DNA of 64,000 bases, taken from Xanthomonas boreopolis. GTDB lineage: Bacteria > Pseudomonadota > Gammaproteobacteria > Xanthomonadales > Xanthomonadaceae. Made by a program: the position numbers and the translations under genes. The notes beneath the pieces were generated by a model, which was given only the letters and a program-made list of their open reading frames with translations, searched no databases and was not told where the DNA came from. Shown here piece after piece: positions 28,554-37,608 of this stretch. The stretch is from NCBI GenBank assembly GCA_014654535.1, contig BNBA01000004.1, forward strand, positions 114,805 to 178,804, in the 5' to 3' direction. How positions within the stretch are numbered: position 1 is the stretch's first letter; the number at the start of each line of letters is the position of its first letter.

Positions 28554-29393
28554 ATGCGCAACATCGCGGGATGGATCATCTGGATCGCGCTGATCGGCGT
28601 GGCGGGGTGCCAGCGCGAGCCGCAGCCGGCACGGGACGGGCAGGCGGCGGCCCCGGCGTCGCCGGCGCCGGACACCGCACCGGCGGCCGCTGCAGCGGAG
28701 GCGCCGGCCAAGCTCGACGACATCATCGAACACACGCCGTCCTACGTGATCGGGGTGAGCTTCCCCAAGGGCCTGGAGGACCAGCCCGGGCTGGCCAGGC
28801 TGATCCGCGGCTACGCCGACGCCGCGCGCGCGGAATTGATGCGCGCCCTGGAGGGATTGGGCAACGACCGGCCGAGCGCGCCGTACGAGCTGTCGCTGAG
28901 CTTCGACAAGCTCGCCGACACGCCGGCGCTGGTCGCGGTCGCCGCCAACGGCAGCCGCTACACCGGCGGCGCGCACGGCGAGCCGCTGGTCGCGCGCTTC
29001 GTCTGGCTCAAGGAACCGCAGAAGCAGTTGACCGCCGAGGCGCTGGTCCCCGACGAGCGCAACTGGGGCGTGGTGGGCCAGTACGTCGCCGCGCGCCTGC
29101 ACGAGGCCGCCGCCGCCCGCGCGCAGGCCGACAAGCTGGCGCCGGATGAGACGGCCTCGCTGCTGCGCTCGGCCGACAAGATGATCGCCGAGGGCACCAC
29201 CGCCAAGGCCGCGAACTTCGCGCAGTTCGAGCCGGTGGTCGATGGCGCCGGGCGCATCGCCGCGCTGCGCTTCGTGTTCCCGCCCTACCAAGTCGGGCCG
29301 TACTCGGACGGCACGCAGACCGCCGACGTGCCCGCGAGCGTGCTGCGTCCGCTGGTCGCGCAGGAGTATGCTGGGCTCTTCTCCAAAGATTGA
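28554..29393 (+). CDS. DUF3298/DUF4163-type lipoprotein
   Basis: A 279-residue lipoprotein; lipobox VAGC puts the modified Cys at 19. A Pro/Ala-rich linker (about 22-50) leads to a domain with SFPKGLEDQPGLARLIRGYADAARAEL and ANGSRYTGGAHGEP, the latter a block shared with the RsiV-like DUF3298 fold, and ends FPPYQVGPYSDGTQTADVPASVLRPLV. In RsiV this fold binds lysozyme; whether this protein does is unknown. It is probably in the outer membrane or periplasm. The cfa gene begins 21 nt downstream. Confidence 0.82.
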   Translation: MRNIAGWIIWIALIGVAGCQREPQPARDGQAAAPASPAPDTAPAAAAAEAPAKLDDIIEHTPSYVIGVSFPKGLEDQPGLARLIRGYADAARAELMRALEGLGNDRPSAPYELSLSFDKLADTPALVAVAANGSRYTGGAHGEPLVARFVWLKEPQKQLTAEALVPDERNWGVVGQYVAARLHEAAAARAQADKLAPDETASLLRSADKMIAEGTTAKAANFAQFEPVVDGAGRIAALRFVFPPYQVGPYSDGTQTADVPASVLRPLVAQEYAGLFSKD

Positions 29394-29414
29394 TCCTGAT
29401 CCGGAGGAGCAGGC

Positions 29415-30530
29415 GTGCCGGAGCGACTTCAGCATCGCGTCGAACAATTGTTGGCAGAGGCCGACGTGGTCATCGGCGGCACGCGGCCGCAGGACATCCA
29501 GGTCCACGATGCCCACTTCCATGCACGGGTGCTTGCGCAGGGCTCGCTGGGGCTGGGCGAAAGCTACATGGACGGCTGGTGGGACGCCAACCAGCTCGAC
29601 GTCTTCCTCTACCACCTGATGCGGGCGCGCCTGGACGAGCGCGTCCACGGCCTGGGCGAGATCCGCGACGCCTTGCTGGCGAGGATCTTCAACCAGCAGC
29701 AGGGCGAGCGCAGCTACGAGGTCGGCCGCCGCCACTACGACCTCGGCAACGACCTGTACCAGGCGATGCTGGGGCGCCGGCTGGTCTACAGCTGCGGCTA
29801 CTGGGCGCAGGCGGACAACCTCGACGACGCGCAGGAGGCCAAGCTCGACCTGATCTGCCGCAAGCTGCGCCTGCAGCCGGGCCAGCGCGTGCTCGACATC
29901 GGGTGCGGCTGGGGCGAGGCGCTGAAGTTCGCGGCCGAGCGCTACGGCGTCAGCGGCGTCGGCGTGACGATCTCGCGCGAGCAGGCCGAGTACGCGCGCG
30001 CGCTGTGCCGCGGGCTGCCGATCGAGATCCGGCTGCAGGACTACCGCGAGCTCGACGAGCGCTTCGACGCGATCATGTCGATCGGCATGTTCGAGCACGT
30101 CGGCGACAAGAACTACCGCACCTACTTCGAGGTGGCGCGGCGGTGCCTGGCGCCGGACGGCCTGTTCGTGCTGCATACCATCGGCACCAACGTCAGCCGG
30201 CACCGCACCGATCCGTGGATCGCGAAGTACATCTTCCCCAACTCGATGCTGCCGTCGGCGCGCCAGATCGCCCAGGCCTACGAGGGCCTGTTCGTGATGG
30301 AGGACTGGCACAACTTCGGCCCCGACTACGACCGCACCCTGCAGGCCTGGCGGCGCAACATCGAGGCCGCCTGGGACCGGCTGGACGCGCGCTACGACGA
30401 GCGTTTCCGCCGGATGTGGCGCTTCTACCTGGCCGGTTCCATGGCCACCTTCCGCTGCCGGCACGCCCAGCTGTGGCAGGTCGTGCTGTCGCCGGAAGGC
30501 CTGCCCGGCAGCTACCGCGCCCCGCGCTGA
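29415..30530 (+). CDS. cfa: Cyclopropane-fatty-acyl-phospholipid synthase
   Basis: A 371-residue SAM-dependent enzyme converting unsaturated acyl chains of membrane phospholipids to cyclopropane forms. Markers: LGESYMDGWWDANQLD near the start, HYDLGNDLYQAMLGRRLVYSCGYW (active-site region), SAM motif VLDIGCGWGEALKFAA (about 161-176) and GMFEHVGDKNYRTYF. The GTG start is preceded by GGAGGAGCAGGC. It follows the DUF3298 lipoprotein by 21 nt and precedes a MarR gene. Confidence 0.95.
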   Translation: MPERLQHRVEQLLAEADVVIGGTRPQDIQVHDAHFHARVLAQGSLGLGESYMDGWWDANQLDVFLYHLMRARLDERVHGLGEIRDALLARIFNQQQGERSYEVGRRHYDLGNDLYQAMLGRRLVYSCGYWAQADNLDDAQEAKLDLICRKLRLQPGQRVLDIGCGWGEALKFAAERYGVSGVGVTISREQAEYARALCRGLPIEIRLQDYRELDERFDAIMSIGMFEHVGDKNYRTYFEVARRCLAPDGLFVLHTIGTNVSRHRTDPWIAKYIFPNSMLPSARQIAQAYEGLFVMEDWHNFGPDYDRTLQAWRRNIEAAWDRLDARYDERFRRMWRFYLAGSMATFRCRHAQLWQVVLSPEGLPGSYRAPR

Positions 30531-30598
30531 CGAACGGCACCCGCGCCGGGGCCCCGCTGCCTGTAACATGGGGCAACTCCACGGCGATGACGGTGACA

Positions 30599-31096
30599 AT
30601 GGGCAGCTTCGATCCAACCGAACGACGAGTGGAGGTCACCTGCGAACGCTATCCGGCGTTCCCGCGCGAGCCTGCGATCCTGGTCCGGTTGATCAAGCAC
30701 CTGTACAAGCGCATCCACGCCAACGCCAACCTGCTGTTGCGCCCGTACGGGATCAGCCACCCCGAGTACGACATCCTGATGATGCTGCTCGGTACCCCGG
30801 AGCGCTCGCTCACGCCGAGCGAGGTGGCCGAGGCGGCGGGCGAGAAGATGGCCAACGTCACCCGCCTGACCAACCAGCTGTGCGAGAAGGGCTTCATCCG
30901 GCGCGCCGGCAGCACCGAGGACCGGCGCAAGGTGGTGCTGACCCTGGAGCCGGCCGGCGAGGCGCTGATCGAGAGCATGCTGCCCGACCTGTGCAGCCTG
31001 CTCGACATGGAAGTGTCCGCGTTGCGCGACAAGGAGCAGCTGCAGCTGGAAGCGCTGCTCAAGAAGATGCTCGCCGGGTTGGAGCGCGTCGGCTAG
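30599..31096 (+). CDS. MarR family transcriptional regulator
   Basis: A 165-residue dimeric winged-helix regulator. The DNA-binding core is PSEVAEAAGEKMANVTRLTNQLCEKGFIRRAGSTEDRRKVVLTLEPAG, with the D-x-R-K/R wing turn typical of MarR. An in-frame ATG at 30587 would add four residues. Similar proteins often control efflux genes (EmrR type), but no transporter gene adjoins here; cfa precedes it on the same strand. Confidence 0.9.
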   Translation: MGSFDPTERRVEVTCERYPAFPREPAILVRLIKHLYKRIHANANLLLRPYGISHPEYDILMMLLGTPERSLTPSEVAEAAGEKMANVTRLTNQLCEKGFIRRAGSTEDRRKVVLTLEPAGEALIESMLPDLCSLLDMEVSALRDKEQLQLEALLKKMLAGLERVG

Positions 31097-31108
31097 GCGG
31101 AAGCCGGT

Positions 31109-31828
31109 TCAGCGCCAGCGCGCGTCGCGGGCCTGCCGCTCGCCCTGGGCGTCGAGCGATTCGCCGGCGATGCGCGCGTCGATCGCCTGCAGCAGCGCCG
31201 GAGGCAGCGTCGAGCCGGCCATCCGCAGTCCCTGGGCATCGTCGCCGCCGGCGGTGTCCTCCAGTACGTTGATCCGCCAGCCTCCGGCATCGCGGCAGGC
31301 CAGGCCGGCCTGCCGCTGCCGCGCCAGCACGAACGCCCGGCAGTACTGGCCGGCGCCGGTGCGGAAGCTGAGCGGCAGCCGCACCGGTCCCGCCGCGGTC
31401 TCGCTGGCCAGGCGCCGGTCCAGCGCATCGCGCAGCGGTCCTGCCGCCTGCAGTCCCGCCGCGTCCGCGACGAACATCGGGGCGGGAGCCAGGAAGCCGC
31501 GTCCCAGCGCGATGCCCAGCACCAGCGCAGCCGCCAGGGCGAGCCCGCTCCGCCAGCGCGGCCATGCCGGACGCGGCGCGCGGCGCGCGGCCTCGCGCGG
31601 AGCGGCCGCGCCGGCCGGCGCATCCAGCGCCGCCAGCAACGCGGGCGGCACCGGCTCGTCCAGGACGTCGTCGTAGGCCTGCCGCAGCTGCAGGCGCTGC
31701 CGCCGCAACCGTTCCACCCGTGCGGCCAGGGACGGGTCCGCCGCCAGGGCGGCCTCCACGCCGGCACGCTCCCCGGGCGGCAGTTCGCCGTCCGCGTAAG
31801 CCATCAGGGTCTCGTCGTTCGGGATCAT
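31109..31828 (-). CDS. Anti-sigma factor of the adjacent ECF sigma
   Basis: A 239-residue single-pass membrane protein. The cytoplasmic N-terminus (MIPNDETLMAYADGELPPGERAGVEAALAADPSLAARVERLR) is the helical anti-sigma domain seen in RsxA/ChrR-like proteins lacking the HxxxCxxC zinc motif. A membrane segment lies at about 92-112 (SGLALAAALVLGIALGRGFL). The periplasmic part (about 120-239) has two Cys in GQYCRAF and GLACRDAG that could form a disulfide sensor. The start overlaps the sigma stop by four bases. Confidence 0.88.
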   Translation of the reverse strand: MIPNDETLMAYADGELPPGERAGVEAALAADPSLAARVERLRRQRLQLRQAYDDVLDEPVPPALLAALDAPAGAAAPREAARRAPRPAWPRWRSGLALAAALVLGIALGRGFLAPAPMFVADAAGLQAAGPLRDALDRRLASETAAGPVRLPLSFRTGAGQYCRAFVLARQRQAGLACRDAGGWRINVLEDTAGGDDAQGLRMAGSTLPPALLQAIDARIAGESLDAQGERQARDARWR

Positions 31829-32340
31829 GGGAACCGCTCCGTTTCTTCGCCCAGCAGGGCCTGCAAGGCATCGCGCCCGCGCGCCAGCCGGCTGGTCAGG
31901 GTGCCGACCGGGACCTGCAGGATCTCGGCGGCCTCCCGGTAGGACAGGCCTTCCACCAGCACCAGCGCCACCGCCATGCGCTGGTCCTCCGGCAGCCGCG
32001 CCATCGCCGCCTGCACCGTCATGCGCGCGTCCTGCCGCTGCGCCGAATCGTCGCCGACGTGCTCGCCGGCCTGTTCCGGGACCAGCACCTGCTGCCGGCG
32101 CTGCCTCGCCCGGACCTCGTCGATCCAGGCGTTGCGGACGATGCCGAACAGCCATCCTTCCAGCCCGGCCTCCGGCCGCCACTGCCCGGCATGGCGCAGG
32201 GCGCGCTCGATCGCGGCCTGCACCAGGTCGTCGGCATCGTGCACGTTGCCGGTCATCACCCGGGCGAAACGGCGCAGGCGCGGCAGCAGGGCGGCCAGGC
32301 CTTCGCGCACCGCCGCGGCGGCATCGCGCTGCATGCTCAT
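31825..32340 (-). CDS. ECF RNA polymerase sigma factor
   Basis: A 171-residue group IV sigma factor. Region 2 covers about 20-85 (RFARVMTGNVHDADDLVQAAIERALRH, LEGWLFGIVRNAWIDEVRAR) and region 4 about 110-160 (LPEDQRMAVALVLVEGLSYREAAEILQVPVGTLTSRLARGRDAL). It is coupled to the membrane anti-sigma downstream by ATGA overlap and divergent from an S8 peptidase, starts 50 bp apart, so the peptidase may belong to its regulon. The signal it answers to is unknown. Confidence 0.94.
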   Translation of the reverse strand: MSMQRDAAAAVREGLAALLPRLRRFARVMTGNVHDADDLVQAAIERALRHAGQWRPEAGLEGWLFGIVRNAWIDEVRARQRRQQVLVPEQAGEHVGDDSAQRQDARMTVQAAMARLPEDQRMAVALVLVEGLSYREAAEILQVPVGTLTSRLARGRDALQALLGEETERFP

Positions 32341-32390
32341 GGAATACGTTTCTCCCCGGCGTTTTCTTCCCGCGCCTCGTCGCTGCGTTC

Positions 32391-33653
32391 ATGCCCGGTC
32401 GGTGCGGCCCCCGCATTCTATCGGCCAACGGGGACCGGCCGCGCGCGGCGCGGGCGCAGGTCGCCCTGCCGCCGGTGCCGCTGCCCGGCGGGATGGGCGG
32501 GGTAGGCGATCGCCTGCTCGCGCCGGTGCGGCAGCTGGGAGACGAGGTGGTTTCGAGCGCACGCGTGGAGCGGGTCGACGCCCTGTTGCGACGCCATCGC
32601 CGGGAGCTGGACCGCGATCCGGCCGGCGCGCCGGTGGTGCGCAGCGAGGTGGTGGCGGTCGCGCCGGCGCCGCAGGCGCTGGAAGCGGCGCGGGCGGCGG
32701 GTTTCTCGGTCGGCCAAGAGCGGCGCCTGGAAGAACTGGGTCTGACCCTGGTGGTGCTGCAGGCGCCGCCGGGCATGTCGACGGCGCAGGCGCTGAAACG
32801 GTTGAGGGCGCTCGATCCCGCCGGGCAGTACGACTTCAACCATGTCTACCTGGATGCGCAGGCGGAGGCGCCCGTGCCCGTGCCGCCGCCGGCGGCCATG
32901 CCGGTCGCAACGGCGCCCTACCGGGTGGGATTGGTCGACAGCGGCGTGGACCCGCGGCACCCGGCGCTGCGGACGGCCGACGTGATCGCCCATGGCTGCG
33001 AAGGTACGCCGGTGGCGCAGGCGCATGCCACCGCCGTGGCCTCGCTGCTGCTGGGCGGACGGGCCGGCGCGCCCGCCGGCAGCCGCCTGTACGCGGCGGA
33101 CGTCTACTGCGGACGGGCCGCCGGCGGTTCGGTGGTGGCGCTGGCGGAGGCGCTGGCCTGGATGGCGCGCGAGGACGTGCCGGTGGTCAACGTCAGCCTG
33201 ACCGGCCCGGCCAACGGGGTGCTGCAGAGGGCGGTGGCAGGCCTGGTCGCCCGCGGCCACCTGCTGGTGGCCGCGGTGGGGAACGATGGGCCCTCCGCGC
33301 CGCCCCTGTATCCGGCGGCCTATCCGGGCGTGGTCGGGGTGACCGCGGTCGATCCGCGCGGGCGGGTGCTCCCCGAGGCCTGCCGTGGCCCGCAGGTGGC
33401 GTTCGCCGCGCTCGGCAGCCGCGTGCCCGCGGCCGCGCCGGGAGGAGGTTGGGCGGAGGTGCGCGGGACCTCGTTCGCGGCGCCGCGGGTAGCGCGGCTG
33501 GCGGCGTTGCGCTTGCGCGCGCCGGACCCGCAGGCCGCGGCAGCGGTCCGCGCCGCGCTGGCCGCCGAGGCGCAGGACCTGGGGACGCCCGGGCCCGATC
33601 CGACGTACGGCCAGGGCTTGCTCGGCGGATTGTCGTCGGGCCCGGCAGGATGA
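32391..33653 (+). CDS. S8 (subtilisin-like) serine peptidase with variant His motif
   Basis: A 420-residue frame with the full S8 triad order: Asp in YRVGLVDSGVDPRHPAL (about 181-197), His in AQAHATAVASLLLG and Ser in RGTSFAAPRVARLAAL, plus oxyanion Asn in AAVGNDGP. The His motif reads HAT instead of the usual HGT. A pre-domain (about 40-165, VVRSEVVAVAPAPQALEAARAAGFSVGQERRLEELGLTLVVLQAPPGMS) resembles the inhibitor-type prodomains of bacterial subtilases. No clear signal peptide follows the chosen ATG, so the start is uncertain or export is non-classical. Divergent from the sigma/anti-sigma pair. Confidence 0.82.
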   Translation: MPGRCGPRILSANGDRPRAARAQVALPPVPLPGGMGGVGDRLLAPVRQLGDEVVSSARVERVDALLRRHRRELDRDPAGAPVVRSEVVAVAPAPQALEAARAAGFSVGQERRLEELGLTLVVLQAPPGMSTAQALKRLRALDPAGQYDFNHVYLDAQAEAPVPVPPPAAMPVATAPYRVGLVDSGVDPRHPALRTADVIAHGCEGTPVAQAHATAVASLLLGGRAGAPAGSRLYAADVYCGRAAGGSVVALAEALAWMAREDVPVVNVSLTGPANGVLQRAVAGLVARGHLLVAAVGNDGPSAPPLYPAAYPGVVGVTAVDPRGRVLPEACRGPQVAFAALGSRVPAAAPGGGWAEVRGTSFAAPRVARLAALRLRAPDPQAAAAVRAALAAEAQDLGTPGPDPTYGQGLLGGLSSGPAG

Positions 33654-33760
33654 ATGCGAGCTGTCGGGGCTCGACAGGTTGGGGAAGAAGCGGGCGCGCC
33701 GCTCCGTAGTTCCCCATGAGAGCCGCGGATGTGCCGCGGCACCGTGAGAAGGAGAGCCCC

Positions 33761-34435
33761 ATGAAGCAAGTTTCCATCCGTCGCGCGGCCCTGGCTGCTG
33801 CGCTGTGCGTCGCCAGTCCCTTCGCCATGGCCCAGTTGCTGGGCGGCAGCGGCGGGGCCGGGCTGGGCGGTTCGCTGGGAGGCGTGTCCGGCAACCTGGG
33901 CGGTACCGTCGGCGGCACCCTGGACACCGGCGGCCTGCGCAACGGAGTGGACCAGGCGCGCGGCACGCTGCGCGACGGCGTGTCGCAGGCGCGCCAGCGC
34001 GGGCGAGCCGCTGCGGAATCGGCCGCGGCCCAGGCCCGGCAGGGCGTCGCCCAGGCCCAGGCCTCGGGATCGTCGGCCGCCCAGGTCGCGCTCGGCCAGG
34101 CGAGCGCGGCAGGCGACGTCGCCCATTCGGTTTCCGCGTCGGTGGCAGGCCACGCGGCAGGCGCGCTGCAGTCGGTGGCCGGCAGCGCGACCGCGCAAGG
34201 AAACGCGGCGCTGGCTTCCAGCGACGGTGCGCCGCAGGACGCCACGGCCGGCGACACAGGCCGTGGCGATGCCGGCAGCGGCACGAAGGGCAGCGAAGAT
34301 GCCGGCCGCGCGCCCGCGGCACCGGCGCGCGGCACGGCCAGGCTCGGCGGCAGCGCCGGCGCGGGGGCAGGCGCATCGCAGGACGGCGTCTCGGCGAACG
34401 CCTCGGTGTCGGCAGGCGGAGAGGTCCAGCATTGA
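33761..34435 (+). CDS. Secreted Ala/Gly-rich low-complexity protein
   Basis: A 224-residue protein with a clear Sec signal (MKQVSIRRAALAAALCVASPFAMA, about 1-24) after a strong AAGGAG. The mature part has Gly-rich repeats (LLGGSGGAGLGGSLGGVSGNLGG), an Ala/Gln helical stretch (about 65-130) and a Gly/Ala/Ser-rich tail. No domain is recognised. It follows the S8 peptidase by 107 nt on the same strand and may be its substrate or a co-regulated envelope component; that is speculation. Confidence 0.75.
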   Translation: MKQVSIRRAALAAALCVASPFAMAQLLGGSGGAGLGGSLGGVSGNLGGTVGGTLDTGGLRNGVDQARGTLRDGVSQARQRGRAAAESAAAQARQGVAQAQASGSSAAQVALGQASAAGDVAHSVSASVAGHAAGALQSVAGSATAQGNAALASSDGAPQDATAGDTGRGDAGSGTKGSEDAGRAPAAPARGTARLGGSAGAGAGASQDGVSANASVSAGGEVQH

Positions 34436-34454
34436 CGACCTGCCGCCAGGCATG

Positions 34455-34484
34455 AAAAAAGCCGCCCGGCGCAGGCCGGGCGGC
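34455..34484 (-). terminator. Terminator of dcp
   Basis: Perfect 10-bp stem GCCGCCCGGC/GCCGGGCGGC (34461-34484) with a GCAG loop, followed on the minus strand by six T (34455-34460). It lies just past the dcp stop and may also stop the convergent gene. Confidence 0.88.
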
Positions 34485-34501
34485 TTCGTGGAGCGGGCCG
34501 C

Positions 34502-36670
34502 TTACTGGGTGCCGCCCTCGCTGGTCAGGCCGCGCTTCTCGAGCAGCGGCTCGATCTGCGGGTCGTGCCCGGCGAAGTTGCGGAACAGTTCCATCGCATC
34601 GGCGCTGCCGCCGCGCGACAGCAGGGTCTGGCGGAACCGGTCGCCGTTGGCGCGGCTCAGGCCGCCATGGTCGCGGAACCACTTCTGGGTGTTGGCGTCG
34701 AGCACTTCCGACCAGATGTAGGCGTAGTAACCGGCCGCGTAGCCGCCCATGATGTGGCTGAAGTACGGGGTGCGGTAGCGCGGCGGCACCGGCGGGTAGG
34801 CGATCCCGTCCTTGGCCAGCGCCTGCGCCTCGAACGCCATCACGCTGCCGGCGTCGGGCACCTGGTCGGCGCCGATCTGGTGCCAGTTCTGGTCGAGCAT
34901 CGCCGCGCCCAGGTACTCGGTGGTGGCGAAGCCCTGGTTGAACTTGGCCGCGGCGACCACCTTGTCCAGCAGGGCCTGCGGCATCGCCGCGCCTGTCTGG
35001 TAGTGCTTGGCGTAGTTGCCGAGGATCGACGGCCAGTCCGCCCACATCTCGTTGACCTGCGAGGGGAACTCGACGAAGTCGCGCGGCACCGAGGTGCCCG
35101 AGAAGTAGGGGTATTTCACGTTCGAGAACATGCCGTGCAGGGCATGGCCGAACTCGTGGAACATGGTCGTCACCTCGTCCCAGGTCAGCAGCGTCGGCTG
35201 GCCCTGCGGCGGCTTGGGGATGTTGAGGTGGTTGGCGACCACCGGCTTGTCGCCGGTCAGCTCCGACTGCGAGACGTAGGAGTTCATCCAGGCGCCGCCG
35301 CGCTTGGAGGCGCGCGCGTACGGGTCGAAGATGAAGATCGCCAGCTGGCTGCCGTCGGCGTCGAACACGTCGTAGACGAAGGTGTCATCGCGGTACTTGG
35401 GCAGGTCGTGGCGTTCCTTGAAGGTCAGCCCGTACTCCTGGTTGGCGGCGTAGAACACGCCGTTCTCCAGCACGTTCTTCATCTCGAAGTACGGCTTGAG
35501 CTGGGATTCGTCGAAGTCGTACTTGGCCTGGCGCACCTTCTCGCTGTAGTAGGCCCAGTCCCAGGCCTCGAGCTTGAAGGTCGGCTTGCCGGCGGCCTTC
35601 TGCTCCTTGTCGATCATCGCCTGCAGGTCGGCGGCCTCGCGCTTGGCGTTGGCGACCGCGGCCGGGGCCAGCTTGCCGAGCATGGCGTTGACCGCCTCGG
35701 GCGTCTTGGCGGTCTGGTTCTCCAGCGAGTAGGCGGCGAAGTTCGGATAGCCCAGCAGCTTGGCCTTGTCCGCGCGCAGCTTCATGATCCGCGCCACCAG
35801 CGCGGTGTTGTCGTACTGGCCGCCGCGGCTGCCGCGGTTGATCGAGGCCTCGTAGATGCGCTGGCGCAGCGCGCGGTTCTTCAGTTGCGCCAGCGGCGGC
35901 TGGCCGGTGGTGTTGAGCAGGGCGATCACGTACTTGCCGTCGAGCTTGCGGGCCTTGGCGGCTTCCGCGGCGGCGGCGATCTGTTCGTCGGACAGGCCGT
36001 CGAGTTCCTTGACGTCGTCGACGACCACGGACGAAGCGTTGACCTCGTTCAGCACGTTCTGGCTGAACTGGGTGCCCAGGCTGGCCAGTTCGGCGTTCAT
36101 CGCCTTCATCGTCGCCTTGTCGGCATCGGAAAGCTTGGCGCCGGCGCGCACGAAGTCGGTGTAGTACTTCTCGACCAGGCGCTTGCCCTGGGCGTCCAGG
36201 CCGAGCCTGTCGCGCTGGTCGTAGAGCGCCTGGATGCGCGCGAACAGCTTGCCGTTGAGCGAGATCGCGTCGCGGTGCGCGGCGAACTTGGCCGAATAGT
36301 CGGCCTGCAGCTGCTTGCGGGTGTCGTTGGTGTCGGTACCCACCAGGTTGAAGAACACGGTGGTGGCGCGATCGAGCACCTGGCCGCTCTTCTCCAGCGC
36401 GATGATGGTGTTCTCGAAGGTCGGCTTGGCCTTGTTGCCGGCGATCTTGTCCACTTCCTTCAGTTGCTCGGCCATGCCGGCGTCGAAGGCGGGCGCGAAG
36501 TCGCTGTCCTTGATCTTGTCGAACTGCGGGTAGTGCAGCGGCAGCGGGCTTTCCTTGAAGAAAGGATTGGCCTGGTCGGCGGCCTGGACGGTGGCCGGTG
36601 CGGCGATGCTGTAGGAAGGCATGGTCAGGCCCAGCGAGACGGCAAGGGCAAGAGCGAGGCGGGTGGTCAA
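34502..36670 (-). CDS. dcp: M3 family peptidyl-dipeptidase Dcp
   Basis: A 722-residue zinc metallopeptidase releasing dipeptides from peptide C-termini. The zinc motif is TTMFHEFGHALHGMFS (HEFGH) with the third ligand Glu downstream in FVEFPSQVNEMWADW. A signal peptide (about 1-24, LALALAVSLGLTMPSYSIAA) indicates periplasmic location. The start is TTG: AGGAG stands 6 nt upstream and no ATG fits the signal peptide. A terminator follows. It fits the peptide-use theme with the POT transporter and M14 enzyme in the window. Confidence 0.94.
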   Translation of the reverse strand: MTTRLALALAVSLGLTMPSYSIAAPATVQAADQANPFFKESPLPLHYPQFDKIKDSDFAPAFDAGMAEQLKEVDKIAGNKAKPTFENTIIALEKSGQVLDRATTVFFNLVGTDTNDTRKQLQADYSAKFAAHRDAISLNGKLFARIQALYDQRDRLGLDAQGKRLVEKYYTDFVRAGAKLSDADKATMKAMNAELASLGTQFSQNVLNEVNASSVVVDDVKELDGLSDEQIAAAAEAAKARKLDGKYVIALLNTTGQPPLAQLKNRALRQRIYEASINRGSRGGQYDNTALVARIMKLRADKAKLLGYPNFAAYSLENQTAKTPEAVNAMLGKLAPAAVANAKREAADLQAMIDKEQKAAGKPTFKLEAWDWAYYSEKVRQAKYDFDESQLKPYFEMKNVLENGVFYAANQEYGLTFKERHDLPKYRDDTFVYDVFDADGSQLAIFIFDPYARASKRGGAWMNSYVSQSELTGDKPVVANHLNIPKPPQGQPTLLTWDEVTTMFHEFGHALHGMFSNVKYPYFSGTSVPRDFVEFPSQVNEMWADWPSILGNYAKHYQTGAAMPQALLDKVVAAAKFNQGFATTEYLGAAMLDQNWHQIGADQVPDAGSVMAFEAQALAKDGIAYPPVPPRYRTPYFSHIMGGYAAGYYAYIWSEVLDANTQKWFRDHGGLSRANGDRFRQTLLSRGGSADAMELFRNFAGHDPQIEPLLEKRGLTSEGGTQ

Positions 36671-36773
36671 GCGGAGCTCCTATTGCGGTAAAGCCCCGAG
36701 GCTACCCGATGGCGCCGCCGGCTCGCCCGTGACGAAAGGCATGAGACTCGGCGCCGGGTCCTTGCCGTGGCAG

Positions 36774-37367
36774 CTACAGCCGTTCGAACTGGCGCACGAT
36801 GAAGGCCAACTGGTAGGCCAGCCCCGCCACGGCGAAGATCGCGTGGTAGCGCGGGTTGGCGGTGGCCATGGCCATCAGGCTGAACGCGGCATAGGCCAGG
36901 CTGCGCAGCCACATTTCCGGCCCGAAACCGGCGAAATAGGCCCGGCCCTTGACCAGGGTGTCGCCGAGGTCCACCAGATAGGCCAGGGCAAGCAGGCCAA
37001 AGAACCAGTGGCGGCGGCGGTAGAAGTAATCGCGCCAGTCGGCGTACTCGTCGATGTTCTCCGGGAACACCAGCGTGCACAGCAGGTACAGCAGAAGCGC
37101 GTACAGGGTGACGAACAGGTACAGGTTGAAGTCCCATTGCACCAGGTGCGACAAGCGGTACTCCCACCACCAGAACGAAAGCAGGTAGAAGAACATCGCG
37201 GCCACCCACACGAGGTGCACCCAATACAGGCGCTTGCGCCCGGGATGCTCGATCATGCGGGCGAATTGCCGCAGCAGGTGAGTCAGGCCCAGGCCGACCA
37301 CCATGCCGAGCACGATACGCATGTGGGTGAAGCCGGCGGCGGCAACAGGATCGGCGACGGGATTCAT
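36774..37367 (-). CDS. Hypothetical multi-pass membrane protein
   Basis: A 197-residue protein with about five to six hydrophobic segments (MRIVLGMVVGLGLTHLL, YWVHLVWVAAMFFYLLSFWWW, LYLFVTLYALLLYLLCTLVF, WFFGLLALAYLVDLG, LRSLAYAAFSLMAMATA, AIFAVAGLAYQLAFIV) and aromatic-rich loops. I do not recognise a characterised family. It stands alone between dcp and btuE; the 241-bp upstream region contains a large palindrome. Confidence 0.8.
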   Translation of the reverse strand: MNPVADPVAAAGFTHMRIVLGMVVGLGLTHLLRQFARMIEHPGRKRLYWVHLVWVAAMFFYLLSFWWWEYRLSHLVQWDFNLYLFVTLYALLLYLLCTLVFPENIDEYADWRDYFYRRRHWFFGLLALAYLVDLGDTLVKGRAYFAGFGPEMWLRSLAYAAFSLMAMATANPRYHAIFAVAGLAYQLAFIVRQFERL

Positions 37368-37500
37368 GCACGGCTCCGGCGGGGATCGCGCCGATGGTGC
37401 CGTTGCCCGCGTGCCGGTTCAACGGGCTATGCCGGGGGGCTCGGGCCGATACGAGCCAAGGCGATGACGACCGTCCGCGATTCCAGCTGCCGCGATGCGG

Positions 37501-37549
37501 CCGGCCAGGAGCATGGCCCCCGGCGCAAGGGGGCCATGCTCCTGGCCGG
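37501..37549. repeat. Perfect 21-bp palindrome upstream of glutathione peroxidase gene
   Basis: Arms CCGGCCAGGAGCATGGCCCC(C) at 37501-37521 and the exact reverse complement at 37529-37549, with loop GGCGCAA. There is no T tail, so it is not a simple terminator. Unlike families A-C it appears once in this window. Confidence 0.85.
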
Positions 37550-37608
37550 CCACGACCCTCGACGGCCATTCCGCTACCATGCGTGTCAATCCGGAAGGGA
37601 CGGAGCCG

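Noticed and set aside
34565..36691. 708-codon plus-strand frame opposite dcp
   Set aside because: No domain is seen, and the minus strand carries a full M3 peptidase with HEFGH and a terminator.
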